DNA of 64,000 bases from the IMG/VR virus record IMGVR_UViG_3300023179_009191, positions 1-64,000 of that record. One strand, 5' to 3'. Positions 53,481 to 61,703 of the stretch are shown piece by piece. Position 1 is the stretch's first letter. Every line of letters starts with the position of its first letter. Source of the stretch: a virus. Under the pieces are notes generated by a model. It did no database searches, was not told where the DNA came from, and saw nothing but the letters and a program-made list of their open reading frames with translations. The translations under genes and the position numbers were made by a program.

Positions 53481-53918
53481 ATGGAAAAAACCATAGTAAC
53501 TTGGCGCAAGGTAATGTCACTGTGCAGCAACATTGTTGCTCAATTGAAGGACAAATATCCCAATGTTGTTGATTATGACATTGTTGGATTGAGCAGAGGT
53601 GGGCTTGTGCCTGGTGTTATTATCAGCAACATGCTCAACGTGCGGCAAATGCATGCCCTGGGCATGAGATCTTATGCAGATCAAGAGAAAACTGAAACAC
53701 ATGTGTATCAAGTTCCAGACATAGCATCCATGAGAAAAATACTTCTCATTGATGACATATCAGACACAGGTGAAAGTTTCAAGCAAACCCATGAAATGCT
53801 TGTGAACAAAGAAGTCATAACAGTGTCTTTGTTTTTAAAAGAAAAAACTAAATTTGTTCCCAATGTTTATGGGAAAAAAGTAAAACATGACCAATGGGTT
53901 GTATTTCCTTGGGAATAA
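53481..53918 (+). CDS. Phosphoribosyltransferase (xanthine/hypoxanthine PRTase-like)
   Basis: 145 residues. Type I PRTase fold: DIVGLSRGGLVPGVIISN near 33-50, the PRPP loop ILLIDDISDTGESF at 87-100, and the C-terminal WVVFPWE seen in Gpt-type enzymes. Would transfer phosphoribosyl groups to a purine base; exact base unknown. Fits the dNTP-supply genes (thyX, nrdAB). Confidence 0.88.
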   Translation: MEKTIVTWRKVMSLCSNIVAQLKDKYPNVVDYDIVGLSRGGLVPGVIISNMLNVRQMHALGMRSYADQEKTETHVYQVPDIASMRKILLIDDISDTGESFKQTHEMLVNKEVITVSLFLKEKTKFVPNVYGKKVKHDQWVVFPWE

Positions 53919-53932
53919 ACAAGTTTTTTTGC

Positions 53933-53960
53933 TTGACAATTTTTGCAATTCATTTAAACT
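53933..53960 (+). promoter_or_regulatory. Early-type promoter upstream of the 3D-domain gene
   Basis: TTGACA, 16 bases, TAAACT; expected start about 53967, so this message has a leader of about 60 bases. Confidence 0.5.
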
Positions 53961-53992
53961 AGATTAAATAATAAAGAGTAATTTTTATACTG

Positions 53993-54020
53993 CCTTTGCA
54001 GGCTTGTGCCGTTGCCGGCA
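53993..54020 (+). other. Twin TTGC-loop hairpins in a 5' leader
   Basis: GCCT-TTGC-AGGC is followed three bases later by TGCCG-TTGC-CGGCA, shortly before ATG 54030. Two stems with identical loops. Confidence 0.6.
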
Positions 54021-54029
54021 AACTACCTT

Positions 54030-54596
54030 ATGAAAACAAACACAAAAATAAACAAAACACTGCTGCTCAAACTGGTGTTAATTGCATCCACTGCATCAAT
54101 GAGCATTACTGATTATGCAGAGAGAAGCAAAACTATCCATGATATTAAAGCAGAATTAACTGGTGTGCCTCTTGTTCAAGAAAAGCAAAAAGCCAATCAA
54201 ATAGTAGTGCAGAATGATGGCATAAAGTATGGAGATGTTTTTGTGCCCAAAACTAATAACAGTGAATTCAAGATAATTACTGTGCGCTTGACAGTATATT
54301 GGGCCAAGGGTGGAGGAACTGATGGTGATAGTGCTAAAATGAAAAGCTCCACAGGTTATACGTTAAAACAAGGTGAGTCCATTGCTGTGGATCCACGCAT
54401 CATTCCTTACACCAGAGAAGTGATCATTCCCAATGTAGGTTTGGTGAAAGCTGTTGATACTGGCACAGATGTTAAACGTAAAACTGCATCCCATGGCAAA
54501 TTGCCTGTTATTGATGTGTTTTTTATGCATAAAAAAGATGCCATGTTGTTTGCTAATAAATACCCAAAAATCGTTAAAGTAGCTGTCTTAAACTAA
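54030..54596 (+). CDS. 3D-domain protein (MltA/YocH-like)
   Basis: 188 residues. N-terminal hydrophobic segment (LLLKLVLIASTASMS) is a signal or anchor. The 3D domain (about 82-188) has the three aspartates: D121 (AVDPRIIP), D143 (AVDTGTDVK) and D162 (PVIDVFF), as in MltA-type lytic transglycosylases and Rpf/YocH proteins. Likely peptidoglycan-active, next to the lysozyme. ATG 54030 preferred over a GTG at 54006 inside a hairpin. Confidence 0.85.
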   Translation: MKTNTKINKTLLLKLVLIASTASMSITDYAERSKTIHDIKAELTGVPLVQEKQKANQIVVQNDGIKYGDVFVPKTNNSEFKIITVRLTVYWAKGGGTDGDSAKMKSSTGYTLKQGESIAVDPRIIPYTREVIIPNVGLVKAVDTGTDVKRKTASHGKLPVIDVFFMHKKDAMLFANKYPKIVKVAVLN

Positions 54597-54601
54597 TAAA
54601 A

Positions 54602-54609
54602 CATAAATA
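54602..54609 (+). promoter_or_regulatory. Late promoter CATAAATA
   Basis: Exactly five bases before GTG 54615. Confidence 0.6.
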
Positions 54610-54614
54610 TATGT

Positions 54615-55055
54615 GTGCAAACGTTTAAGGAATTTTATGATTTTTCAAAATTAGCTAATAAAGATAGTAATTTTGAATCTAAGCACTCGAGTAAACTTGA
54701 TAAATTACAAATAGCTCTTGATGTAGCTGGATTAGAGCCTACTCAAACACTAGGAGCTATTCCTGATGGTGCAAACGCTGTTATCTCGCTTCTTAGAGCA
54801 GCAGCCTCAAAAGAACCAGATGTAAGAAAAAAACACTTAATTAATGCAGGTATAAGTGCAGTTGGGGTAATACCCTTTGGTGACGTTATTAAAGTTTTAA
54901 AAGTTAAAGGAGCAGCAAAGCCAGTTTTAAAAACAGCTATAAAAGGTGCGCGCCTTGCAAAAAATTATGCAAAGATGCAAAGGCAGCAAAGAGTATCACA
55001 AGTACCTGCTTCTGCTCCTGCTACATCTGCTGTAGCTCAAACTGCGGTAGCATAA
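54615..55055 (+). CDS. Pre-toxin TG-like helical protein
   Basis: 146 residues. LQIALDVAGLEPTQTLGAIPDGANAVISLLRAAASKEPDVRKKHLINAGISAVGVIPFGDVIKVLK (about 32-97) resembles the hydrophobic TG-containing segment found before toxin domains and in several phage proteins. A Lys/Gln-rich and Ala/Pro-rich end follows. It may help insert or deliver the lysozyme encoded next door (TAATG overlap). Confidence 0.6.
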   Translation: MQTFKEFYDFSKLANKDSNFESKHSSKLDKLQIALDVAGLEPTQTLGAIPDGANAVISLLRAAASKEPDVRKKHLINAGISAVGVIPFGDVIKVLKVKGAAKPVLKTAIKGARLAKNYAKMQRQQRVSQVPASAPATSAVAQTAVA

Positions 55056-55723
55056 TGCATCCTGAGATTAAACATCAGCTCTACGGTGGTGATGTCTCTG
55101 ATTATTACAAAAAACCTGTACAAAAAGATGTTAAGCAAGAAAATAAAGAGCTTGCTGATATTTACGATACAATTAAAAAGAAACGATTTTTTGTAAAAGA
55201 AGATGCAGATTTGCCTCCATCTGCAATAATTCAAAAAGCAGAAGATACAAAGCTTACTTTTGATGAAATATTATCATTAATAAAGCAACATGAAGGCTAC
55301 AGGCATGAAATGTATCTGGATTCCAGAGGCATTCCTACCATTGGCATTGGGTTTAATTTGACAAGACCTGATGCTAAAAAAATACTGCAACAAGTGGGTG
55401 CCAGTCATGAAAAAATCTTGACCAAACAACAATCACTCTCTGATGATCAGATTCAACAAGTTTTTCAAATTTGTATCAATATAGCTTATCAAGATGCAAA
55501 GAAATGGATGCCCAGTTTTGATTCTCTTCCTAAACACATTAAATTGGCCATTTTAGACATGTCGTTTAACTTGGGATACCCGCGTTTGAGCAAATTTATT
55601 AAAACCAAAGATCACATAATACAAGGCAACTACAGAGATGCTGCACAGGAAATTAAAAGCAGCAAATGGGCTACACAAGTAGGCAACAGAGCCAAAAATA
55701 TAGTTAATCTTTTTTCTTCTTAA
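55055..55723 (+). CDS. Phage lysozyme (GH24) with N-terminal extension
   Basis: 222 residues. GH24 domain from about 70: catalytic E80 in IKQHEGYRHEMYLDSRGIPTIGIGFNL, with D89 and T95 in the T4-type E-D-T triad, and ILDMSFNLGYPRLSKF, a typical C-lobe motif. The first 65 residues are an extra charged region not found in T4 gpe, so this may be a virion-bound rather than a free endolysin. Confidence 0.93.
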   Translation: MHPEIKHQLYGGDVSDYYKKPVQKDVKQENKELADIYDTIKKKRFFVKEDADLPPSAIIQKAEDTKLTFDEILSLIKQHEGYRHEMYLDSRGIPTIGIGFNLTRPDAKKILQQVGASHEKILTKQQSLSDDQIQQVFQICINIAYQDAKKWMPSFDSLPKHIKLAILDMSFNLGYPRLSKFIKTKDHIIQGNYRDAAQEIKSSKWATQVGNRAKNIVNLFSS

Positions 55724-55901
55724 TTTTCTTTTTTTTCTTTGGAAGAATAATGGGCGTGGTTTTCACGGAGCTAGGAAACGTGTTGTTTATGTCACCTGAC
55801 GTCATGCCTGTGTCAGGCCCAGCATTTATGGCATTTTGAGACATGGTTCTTTGCACAAATGGAGAAATAAATTCTTCGTAGAAGAACTGTTTAAAGTTCA
55901 T
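55704..55901 (-). CDS. Small late protein with poly-Lys tail
   Basis: 65 residues. MNFKQFFYEEFISPFVQRTM start, Ser/Thr-rich middle, C-terminal KKKKKIKKKKD. FKxFxxEE-type starts recur in T4-like structural or scaffold peptides. ATGA link to the S74 fibre gene upstream. Confidence 0.55.
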   Translation of the reverse strand: MNFKQFFYEEFISPFVQRTMSQNAINAGPDTGMTSGDINNTFPSSVKTTPIILPKKKKKIKKKKD

Positions 55902-57079
55902 TTTTTTTGTTCCAATTTGTCGTTCAATTCTTTGATACTTTCAATGAGCAGGGGTATTAATTTTTGATAATTTACAGCCTTGACACCTGAGTTTCTGCTC
56001 TGTACTGCTTCTGGCACAACTTGTTCAACTTCTTGTGCAATAACACCTGTATCAGCTCCATGCAAGTGTTCATTGCAACCAGGTTTCCAATCAAAATTAT
56101 AGCCTGAAATTTTATTTAATTTTTGCAAAGGTGTTTCAATTTTTTTGATATTTTGCTTCATGGTCACATCTGAAGTATAGAAAGCAATGATATCACCATC
56201 TGAAATTATGGTGCTCTTGGAGCATAATGTGCCAGTAACAGTGGTAGGAACACTTATGTTCACTTTGCTACTAGCCAGTGTCATGTAATTAGAATCAATG
56301 CTAAAAGTAGCTCCTGCTGGTATATTCACAACAGTAATACCATTGCTTCCTGTGAGTGTAGAGGCTGCAATAACTTCATTTATATTGATGGCTGATAAGG
56401 TAGAAGAGCTGATCCTGCCTACCACTTGATTGGGTTGCACAGACAAGATTGCTGGGCCAGCAACACCATTGGTAATATTTGCATACAGTGAGTTGGCTGC
56501 AATGTGTTGCAAGTTGGTATTTGCAACTCCTGTGGAAACAGAACCTAGTGCAATTGCAATTTGAGCAGCAGCAGAAGGCTTTACAATTGTCAATCCATCC
56601 ACTGCATTGCTGTTTAATTTTGTAACAGTAACAGCTTGTGTTTGCAAATTTAATTGCTGGTTTGCATCATAAAAAAATTCAGATGAATTTATGAGAGTGC
56701 CCACATCATAGGCTTGAAAATCAGATGATAGAGGCACATTGGATGAACTGTAGTTGGATCTGGCAGAAAGACTATAAATGGTTCGTGTGGATTTATCAAA
56801 AATTATGTCTCCTTTTTCTGATCCACTCAGAGCAAGCACATTGTATGCCTGTTGACTGAAACCTGAATTGTTATAATTGCCAAACAATGCATTCACAGCA
56901 CCTAAATTTCTCATGCCCACTGCAATGCCACCATATTGACCATTGCCTATGTACAGTCTCTGTGTATCAATACAATAGGCAGGTTCTCCTATTTCAAAAG
57001 CGATGCCTGTGGTGTTTGTTGTTCTTCTCTGTGCATCAAAGCCTCTTCTTATGATAATCTTAGTAATATCGTTTGGCAT
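55898..57079 (-). CDS. Tail fibre with Mtd-like N terminus and S74 chaperone
   Basis: 393 residues. N-terminal IIIRRGFDAQRRTTNTTGIAFEIGEPAYCIDTQRLYIGNG (about 8-47) matches the beta-hairpin attachment domain of fibres such as Mtd. Middle is beta-rich. C-terminal S74 domain begins near 305 (SDVTMKQNIKKIE..., TGVIAQEVEQVVPEAV) and ends in a coiled coil. A third receptor-binding protein besides those at 11658 and 14905. Confidence 0.9.
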   Translation of the reverse strand: MPNDITKIIIRRGFDAQRRTTNTTGIAFEIGEPAYCIDTQRLYIGNGQYGGIAVGMRNLGAVNALFGNYNNSGFSQQAYNVLALSGSEKGDIIFDKSTRTIYSLSARSNYSSSNVPLSSDFQAYDVGTLINSSEFFYDANQQLNLQTQAVTVTKLNSNAVDGLTIVKPSAAAQIAIALGSVSTGVANTNLQHIAANSLYANITNGVAGPAILSVQPNQVVGRISSSTLSAININEVIAASTLTGSNGITVVNIPAGATFSIDSNYMTLASSKVNISVPTTVTGTLCSKSTIISDGDIIAFYTSDVTMKQNIKKIETPLQKLNKISGYNFDWKPGCNEHLHGADTGVIAQEVEQVVPEAVQSRNSGVKAVNYQKLIPLLIESIKELNDKLEQKK

Positions 57080-57088
57080 GATTTAAAT

Positions 57089-57096
57089 TATTTATA
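57089..57096 (-). promoter_or_regulatory. Late promoter TATAAATA
   Basis: Perfect octamer, nine bases before ATG 57079; divergent from the one at 57109. Confidence 0.65.
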
Positions 57097-57108
57097 TAAA
57101 AGTATAAA

Positions 57109-57116
57109 TATAAATA
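57109..57116 (+). promoter_or_regulatory. Late promoter TATAAATA
   Basis: Perfect octamer exactly five bases before ATG 57122; a second overlapping copy is at 57103-57110. Confidence 0.75.
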
Positions 57117-57121
57117 TAATA

Positions 57122-57358
57122 ATGACATCCAAAAACATGTATTCTGCTGTTTTAGATAGAAATACAGTCAAAGTATTCAATGTGGTCTCTGGTGCTAAAG
57201 AGTATACCATCAACTTAGGATCAGATACAGTAGTCAGCGGGCCTGTAATTTCTGGAGAAACACTTAGTTTTGTGGCTAAAAATTTTAAAGGTGAAACCAG
57301 GGGCAAAGTATATAATTTAGCCAAGGGTAACCTAAAGTACAGTTTCAGTGTGAGATGA
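57122..57358 (+). CDS. Small beta-rich protein
   Basis: 78 residues (YSAVLDRNTVKVFNVVSGAKEYTINLGSDTVVSGPVISGETLSFVAKNFKGETRGKVYNL). Strand repeats look like one blade of a propeller or a decoration protein; small proteins of this type sit near fibre genes in T4-like phages. ATG 57122 is set by the late octamer. Confidence 0.65.
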   Translation: MTSKNMYSAVLDRNTVKVFNVVSGAKEYTINLGSDTVVSGPVISGETLSFVAKNFKGETRGKVYNLAKGNLKYSFSVR

Positions 57359-57359
57359 T

Positions 57360-57746
57360 ATGAAAAGACACAGCTCCAACAACATAACCACCATAAAAAA
57401 AGATTTAGCTGCACTCTATAAAACAGTTTATCAAGGCAATGGTACGCCTTCTATTGTCAATCAAATAACAAAATTAAATGAACAAGTTAAATCTCTGGAA
57501 CAAAAGATGGATACAAAGTTTGAAGGCTTTGAAACTGAAATGAGCCTTAAATTTAAGAACATTACCGACGTGGTCACAGAAAAATTCACAAATTTAAGTG
57601 ATCAAATAGAAAGAGAGTTTAATTCAGAAAAACTAATAACTGATAAAAAATGGAGCCATAAAACTTCCATTACCACTGCTTTGCTTGCTTCTGTTACCTC
57701 TGTTTTTGTTGTTTTTATTACAGAAGTTTTGAAAAGATTACATTGA
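57360..57746 (+). CDS. Coiled-coil membrane protein (XhlA/holin-like)
   Basis: 128 residues: heptad coiled coil (about 35-90), then a basic stretch and one C-terminal transmembrane helix (ITTALLASVTSVFVVFITEVL). The layout resembles XhlA-type phage lysis proteins, but no lysis partner is next to it. Confidence 0.6.
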   Translation: MKRHSSNNITTIKKDLAALYKTVYQGNGTPSIVNQITKLNEQVKSLEQKMDTKFEGFETEMSLKFKNITDVVTEKFTNLSDQIEREFNSEKLITDKKWSHKTSITTALLASVTSVFVVFITEVLKRLH

Positions 57747-57820
57747 TTTCCTGTAAAGTATCTTTATTATTTTGAATGTGATGCATTTAAAAATTTTTTC
57801 TAATTTTTATTCCTTTAAAG

Positions 57821-57828
57821 AATAAATT
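57821..57828 (+). promoter_or_regulatory. Possible late promoter AATAAATT for nrdA
   Basis: Octamer variant exactly five bases before ATG 57834. Confidence 0.4.
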
Positions 57829-57833
57829 ATTTC

Positions 57834-60104
57834 ATGGCTATGAGTTCTGGAACTACTGTGAGAAAGAGAGATGGAGAAGTTGAAAAATTTAATATTGAGA
57901 AAATTAATAAGGTTATTAGTTGGGCTACCGACAACATTTCTGGTGTTAGTTTGTCAGACATTGAAATTAATGCCAATCTGAACATTGTTGACAATATTAG
58001 CACCCGCGAGATACATCAAGTGCTAATTGAATCTGCTGCAAATTTAATTTCCTTGGAGACGCCCAATTATCAATATGTTGCTGCTCGGTTACAAAATTAT
58101 CAGCTCAGAAAAGATGTGTGGGGTGGCAAGCATGCGCCCAGACTTCTGGATGTAGTTAATACTGGCATTAAAAATAAAATTTATGATCCAATAATTTTGC
58201 AAAAATACACAGCTAATGAAATTAATAAAATTGGAGAATTTATTGATCATGATAGGGATTTTATTTTTACATATGCAGGCATCAAGCAATTGTGTGACAA
58301 ATATTTGATTAAAAACAGAGTGACTGATGTGATTTATGAAACGCCGCAATTTGCTTATATTCTCATTGCTGCATATGGTTTTATAAACTACCCTAAGGAA
58401 ACGCGCCTGGAGTATGTGAGAAGATTTTACAATGCTATTTCTAAGCATAAAATTAATTTGCCTACCCCGGTTATGGCCGGTCTTAGAACTAATTCCAAAA
58501 GCTATGCAAGTTGTTGTTTGATTGGTGTAGATGACAATAAGGAGTCTATTACTGCATCCAGTACAGCTATTTCCATTGCTACTGCCAGTCGGTGTGGCAT
58601 AGGCATTGATGTTTCCAGGATAAGAGCTATTGGGGCTCCAGTGAACAATGGTGAAGTGGTGCACACTGGTGTCATACCGTTCTTAAAAATATTTGAAGCA
58701 TCAGTTAAAGCATGGCAGCAAAATGGTTTACGCGGAGGTAGCGCTACCACCAATGTCATGTGGTGGCATTATGAGATAGAAGATATTGTTGTTTTAAAGA
58801 ATAATGCTGGGACAGATGATAACAGGGTGCGTAAATTAGATTATACTGTAGGCATGTCCAAGCTTTTTTATGACAGGGTTTTAAAGAATGAAGAGGTCAC
58901 ATTGTTCTCCCCTCATGAGGTTCCTGAGCTTTGGGATGCTTGGGGCACATCAAAGTTTGATAAAACATACAAAGAATTAGAAGAAAATAAAAAAATAAAG
59001 TTTAAAAGGAAAGTTTCAGCTCGCAAGCTCTTTGGTCTCATAGTAAAAGAAAGAGTTGAAACTGGTAGGATCTATATTCTCAATGTTGATAATGCCAATG
59101 AACATGGCGCATGGCTAGACAAGGTAACCATGAGTAATTTGTGTACTGAGGTCATTCACCCCACTGTTCCTCTCAAAGATTTTCATGATACAGATGCTGA
59201 GATAGGCATGTGCATTCTATCTGCAATAAACATGCTAGAAATTAAAGATTGGAAAGACTTGGAAAAAACTTCAGACTTGGCAGTAAGATTCTTGGAAGAA
59301 ATAATTGATATACAAACATATTTTAACAAAGCTGCAGAAAATTTTGCCAAGAAGAGAAGAAGTTTGGGCATTGGTATTACTAACTTAGCAGCATATTTTG
59401 CTAAGAATGAAGTTACATATGGTTCCAGACATTCTCTTGTTTTACTGGATGAATGGATGGAGCATTTTCAATATTATCTGCTCAAGTCTAGCATGGCATT
59501 AGCCAGGGAAAGAGGAAGGTGTGAAAAATTTGAAAGAACCAAGTATGCCAAGGGAATTTTGCCAGTGGATAGTTACAAGAGCAAGGTGGATGATATAGTT
59601 AAAAGAAAGTTTGCTTTAAATTGGAATGAATTGAGAGAAGAAATTAAGATGCATGGGCTCAGACACTCCACTCTTTCCAGCTGCATGCCTTGTGAATCTA
59701 GCTCTGTTGTTCAATGCTCCACCAATGGTGTTGAGCCTGTCAGATCTTTAATTACATTTAAAACATCCAAAATGGGCAAATTGCCTGTGTTGGTTCCCGG
59801 CATTGGGAAATATGAAGACAAGTATGAGTTAGCATATAATTTTAAAGATAATATAGGCATTTTGAATGTTAATGCAGTAATTCAAAAGTATTTAGACATG
59901 GCCATATCTACTAATGTTTATTATAATTACAGTCACTATGAGAATCATATTCTGCCCGATAGTAAAGTAATGAAGGAATTGCTGTATGCATACAGCATGG
60001 GTCTTATAAGTTTATACTATAATAATACTGATGATGGCGACAAAGAGCAAGTTGTTGATGCTGCAAAAGAAGTAGATTGCTCCAGTGGAGCTTGCAAATT
60101 ATAA
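57834..60104 (+). CDS. nrdA: Class Ia ribonucleotide reductase, large subunit
   Basis: 756 residues, full length. N-terminal ATP-cone (VRKRDGEVEKFNIEKINKVISWA). Active-site features: SCCLIG with the first redox Cys, NLCTEV with the radical Cys, SLGIGITNLA, and C-terminal CSSGACKL, the Cys pair re-reduced by thioredoxin or glutaredoxin. With NrdB it converts ribonucleoside diphosphates to deoxy forms. Followed by nrdB after eight bases. Confidence 0.97.
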   Translation: MAMSSGTTVRKRDGEVEKFNIEKINKVISWATDNISGVSLSDIEINANLNIVDNISTREIHQVLIESAANLISLETPNYQYVAARLQNYQLRKDVWGGKHAPRLLDVVNTGIKNKIYDPIILQKYTANEINKIGEFIDHDRDFIFTYAGIKQLCDKYLIKNRVTDVIYETPQFAYILIAAYGFINYPKETRLEYVRRFYNAISKHKINLPTPVMAGLRTNSKSYASCCLIGVDDNKESITASSTAISIATASRCGIGIDVSRIRAIGAPVNNGEVVHTGVIPFLKIFEASVKAWQQNGLRGGSATTNVMWWHYEIEDIVVLKNNAGTDDNRVRKLDYTVGMSKLFYDRVLKNEEVTLFSPHEVPELWDAWGTSKFDKTYKELEENKKIKFKRKVSARKLFGLIVKERVETGRIYILNVDNANEHGAWLDKVTMSNLCTEVIHPTVPLKDFHDTDAEIGMCILSAINMLEIKDWKDLEKTSDLAVRFLEEIIDIQTYFNKAAENFAKKRRSLGIGITNLAAYFAKNEVTYGSRHSLVLLDEWMEHFQYYLLKSSMALARERGRCEKFERTKYAKGILPVDSYKSKVDDIVKRKFALNWNELREEIKMHGLRHSTLSSCMPCESSSVVQCSTNGVEPVRSLITFKTSKMGKLPVLVPGIGKYEDKYELAYNFKDNIGILNVNAVIQKYLDMAISTNVYYNYSHYENHILPDSKVMKELLYAYSMGLISLYYNNTDDGDKEQVVDAAKEVDCSSGACKL

Positions 60105-60107
60105 ATA
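60100..60107 (+). promoter_or_regulatory. Late octamer TATAAATA before nrdB
   Basis: Perfect octamer that includes the nrdA stop. Five bases later is a TTG in frame with nrdB; ATG 60122 is 14 bases away. Confidence 0.45.
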
Positions 60108-60112
60108 TATAA

Positions 60113-61186
60113 TTGTACTCCATGAAGTCAGTTCTTAATATTAAAAACATAGACTATACCAAACAGCCTCTGTTTTTTGGGGAAGATTTAAATCTGCAAA
60201 GATATGATCGTTTTAAATATCCCATATTTTTTGAGTTGTTCAAAAAGCAAGAAGAATTTTTTTGGTGGCCACATGAAATAAGCTTACAAAAAGACCGCAA
60301 TGACTACAAAGAGCTCAAGGGTTCAGAAAGGTTTGTTTTTGATAATAATCTCAAGTTTCAAACACTGGGTGATAGCATGCTGTCCAGATCCATTCATTCA
60401 TTAAAAGATTATGTATCTAATCCAGAATTAGAAATTTGCATGAATACCTGGCAGCGCTTTGAAGGTATTCATAGCTACAGTTATTCATATTTGCTTAACA
60501 ACGTGCATCCTGATGCATCATCATTTTTCGATAGCATCATGGAAGACAAGGAAATAGTATCCAGGGCAGAATTAATACGTAATAATTTTGATAAAATTTT
60601 AGGTGATGATGAAAAGAAAGATTTAAAACAAAAAGTTTTTGATTGTATTCTATCTGTTAATGTTATGGAAGGATTGGTTTTTTATGTTAGCTTTGCTTGT
60701 AGTTTTTATTTTGGCTACAGAGGCATCATGGAAGGCAATGCTAAGATCATTAAATTTATTCAGAGAGATGAATCACAGCACTTTGCTACTACACAAAATT
60801 TAATTAAAATTTTAAGAGAAGAGGATAAGGAAGGATTTACTAGCATAGTAAAAAAGAGTGAAGATAAGATTTATGCATTTTATGAACAAGCAGCTAAAAA
60901 TGAAATTGAATGGTCTGAGTATTTGTTTAGTAAAGGCTCTTTGCTTGGATTGAATGCTGAAGTATTGGGAGGGTATGCCAAATGGCTGTGTGATGCAAGG
61001 TTGCGTTCCCTGGGGTACAAGAAGATTTTTAATCAAAAAAACAATCCCATAGCAGGGTGGTTGGATAGCTATCTAGATAGTAGCAAGGTTCAAGTTGCTC
61101 CACAGGAAACAGAAATTTCTGCTTATAAGATTGGTGCACGTGACACATCAGTTTCTGATGATGACTTTAATGACATAGAATTGTGA
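60113..61186 (+). CDS. nrdB: Class Ia ribonucleotide reductase, small subunit
   Basis: 357 residues from TTG 60113, or 354 from ATG 60122 (MKSVLNIKNIDYTKQPLFFGEDLNLQRYD). Diiron-site motifs are present: the first Glu region, RFEGIHSYSYSYLLNNV with Glu, His and the radical Tyr, VMEGLVFYVSF, and RDESQHF. The flexible C-terminal tail ends in DDDFNDIEL, the segment that binds NrdA. Both starts are possible; the octamer five bases before the TTG supports 60113. Confidence 0.95.
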   Translation: MYSMKSVLNIKNIDYTKQPLFFGEDLNLQRYDRFKYPIFFELFKKQEEFFWWPHEISLQKDRNDYKELKGSERFVFDNNLKFQTLGDSMLSRSIHSLKDYVSNPELEICMNTWQRFEGIHSYSYSYLLNNVHPDASSFFDSIMEDKEIVSRAELIRNNFDKILGDDEKKDLKQKVFDCILSVNVMEGLVFYVSFACSFYFGYRGIMEGNAKIIKFIQRDESQHFATTQNLIKILREEDKEGFTSIVKKSEDKIYAFYEQAAKNEIEWSEYLFSKGSLLGLNAEVLGGYAKWLCDARLRSLGYKKIFNQKNNPIAGWLDSYLDSSKVQVAPQETEISAYKIGARDTSVSDDDFNDIEL

Positions 61187-61413
61187 TAACCACAGAATTT
61201 AAAAAAAATTGTACTGCTGAAGAATTGGGGTTACTATATTTAATTTTAATTGATGGGTTTTCTTATTGTAACTATGAACCTTCATTTGATTGTTTATCTT
61301 TTTTGCGCATTAATATGGCTATAAAAAAATTAGATGAATTAAAGAATAAGATAAAACCTGAAAATCTGCCTGTAGTTGATTCACTTCAAAAAAAGTTAAC
61401 CCTAGAAATATAA
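61183..61413 (+). CDS. Small hypothetical protein after nrdB
   Basis: 76 residues from GTG overlapping the nrdB stop. Acidic, helical (TAEELGLLYLILIDGFSYCNYEP...). No glutaredoxin motif (no CxxC). Confidence 0.6.
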   Translation: MITTEFKKNCTAEELGLLYLILIDGFSYCNYEPSFDCLSFLRINMAIKKLDELKNKIKPENLPVVDSLQKKLTLEI

Positions 61414-61441
61414 ATAAAATCGAAGGAGCAGTTGTACTTAG

Positions 61442-61492
61442 TCTACACTAGGGGTGGGTTGGTGGGAACCTGAGAAAGGTTACTAGTGTAGA
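61442..61492 (+). other. Hairpin with G-rich loop
   Basis: TCTACACTAG (61442-61451) pairs perfectly with CTAGTGTAGA (61483-61492). Between them are a G-rich tract (61451-61466, GGGG-T-GGG-TT-GG-T-GGG) and an AACCT/AGGTT hairpin. It could be a transcript end or an RNA/DNA quadruplex element. Confidence 0.6.
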
Positions 61493-61507
61493 GAATAGGC
61501 TTTTGTA

Positions 61508-61515
61508 AATAAATA
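61508..61515 (+). promoter_or_regulatory. Late promoter AATAAATA
   Basis: Exactly five bases before ATG 61521. Confidence 0.6.
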
Positions 61516-61520
61516 TTTTT

Positions 61521-61703
61521 ATGGCAGCATTATCTGCTATAGAAAATACTGCATTGTATAGAAAGTTCTTGGAAGAGAGGGAACACATTTTAAGAAACAA
61601 ATGGTTCATGTCTGAGAAAGAAGGGCATGATGTTGGTTTTGAAAGAGCTTTATTAAATTGGGTGAGCAATTTTAGAAACAAATGGTTACAAGATAACAAA
61701 TAA
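61521..61703 (+). CDS. Small late protein
   Basis: 60 residues (MAALSAIENTALYRKFLEEREHILRNKWFMSEKEGHDVGFERALLNWV...), helical with repeated RNKW. Unknown. Convergent with the baseplate hub gene, zero spacing. Confidence 0.6.
   Translation: MAALSAIENTALYRKFLEEREHILRNKWFMSEKEGHDVGFERALLNWVSNFRNKWLQDNK

Noticed and set aside
58089-58664. 191-codon ORF antisense to nrdA
   Set aside because: Shadow of a conserved, motif-rich gene.
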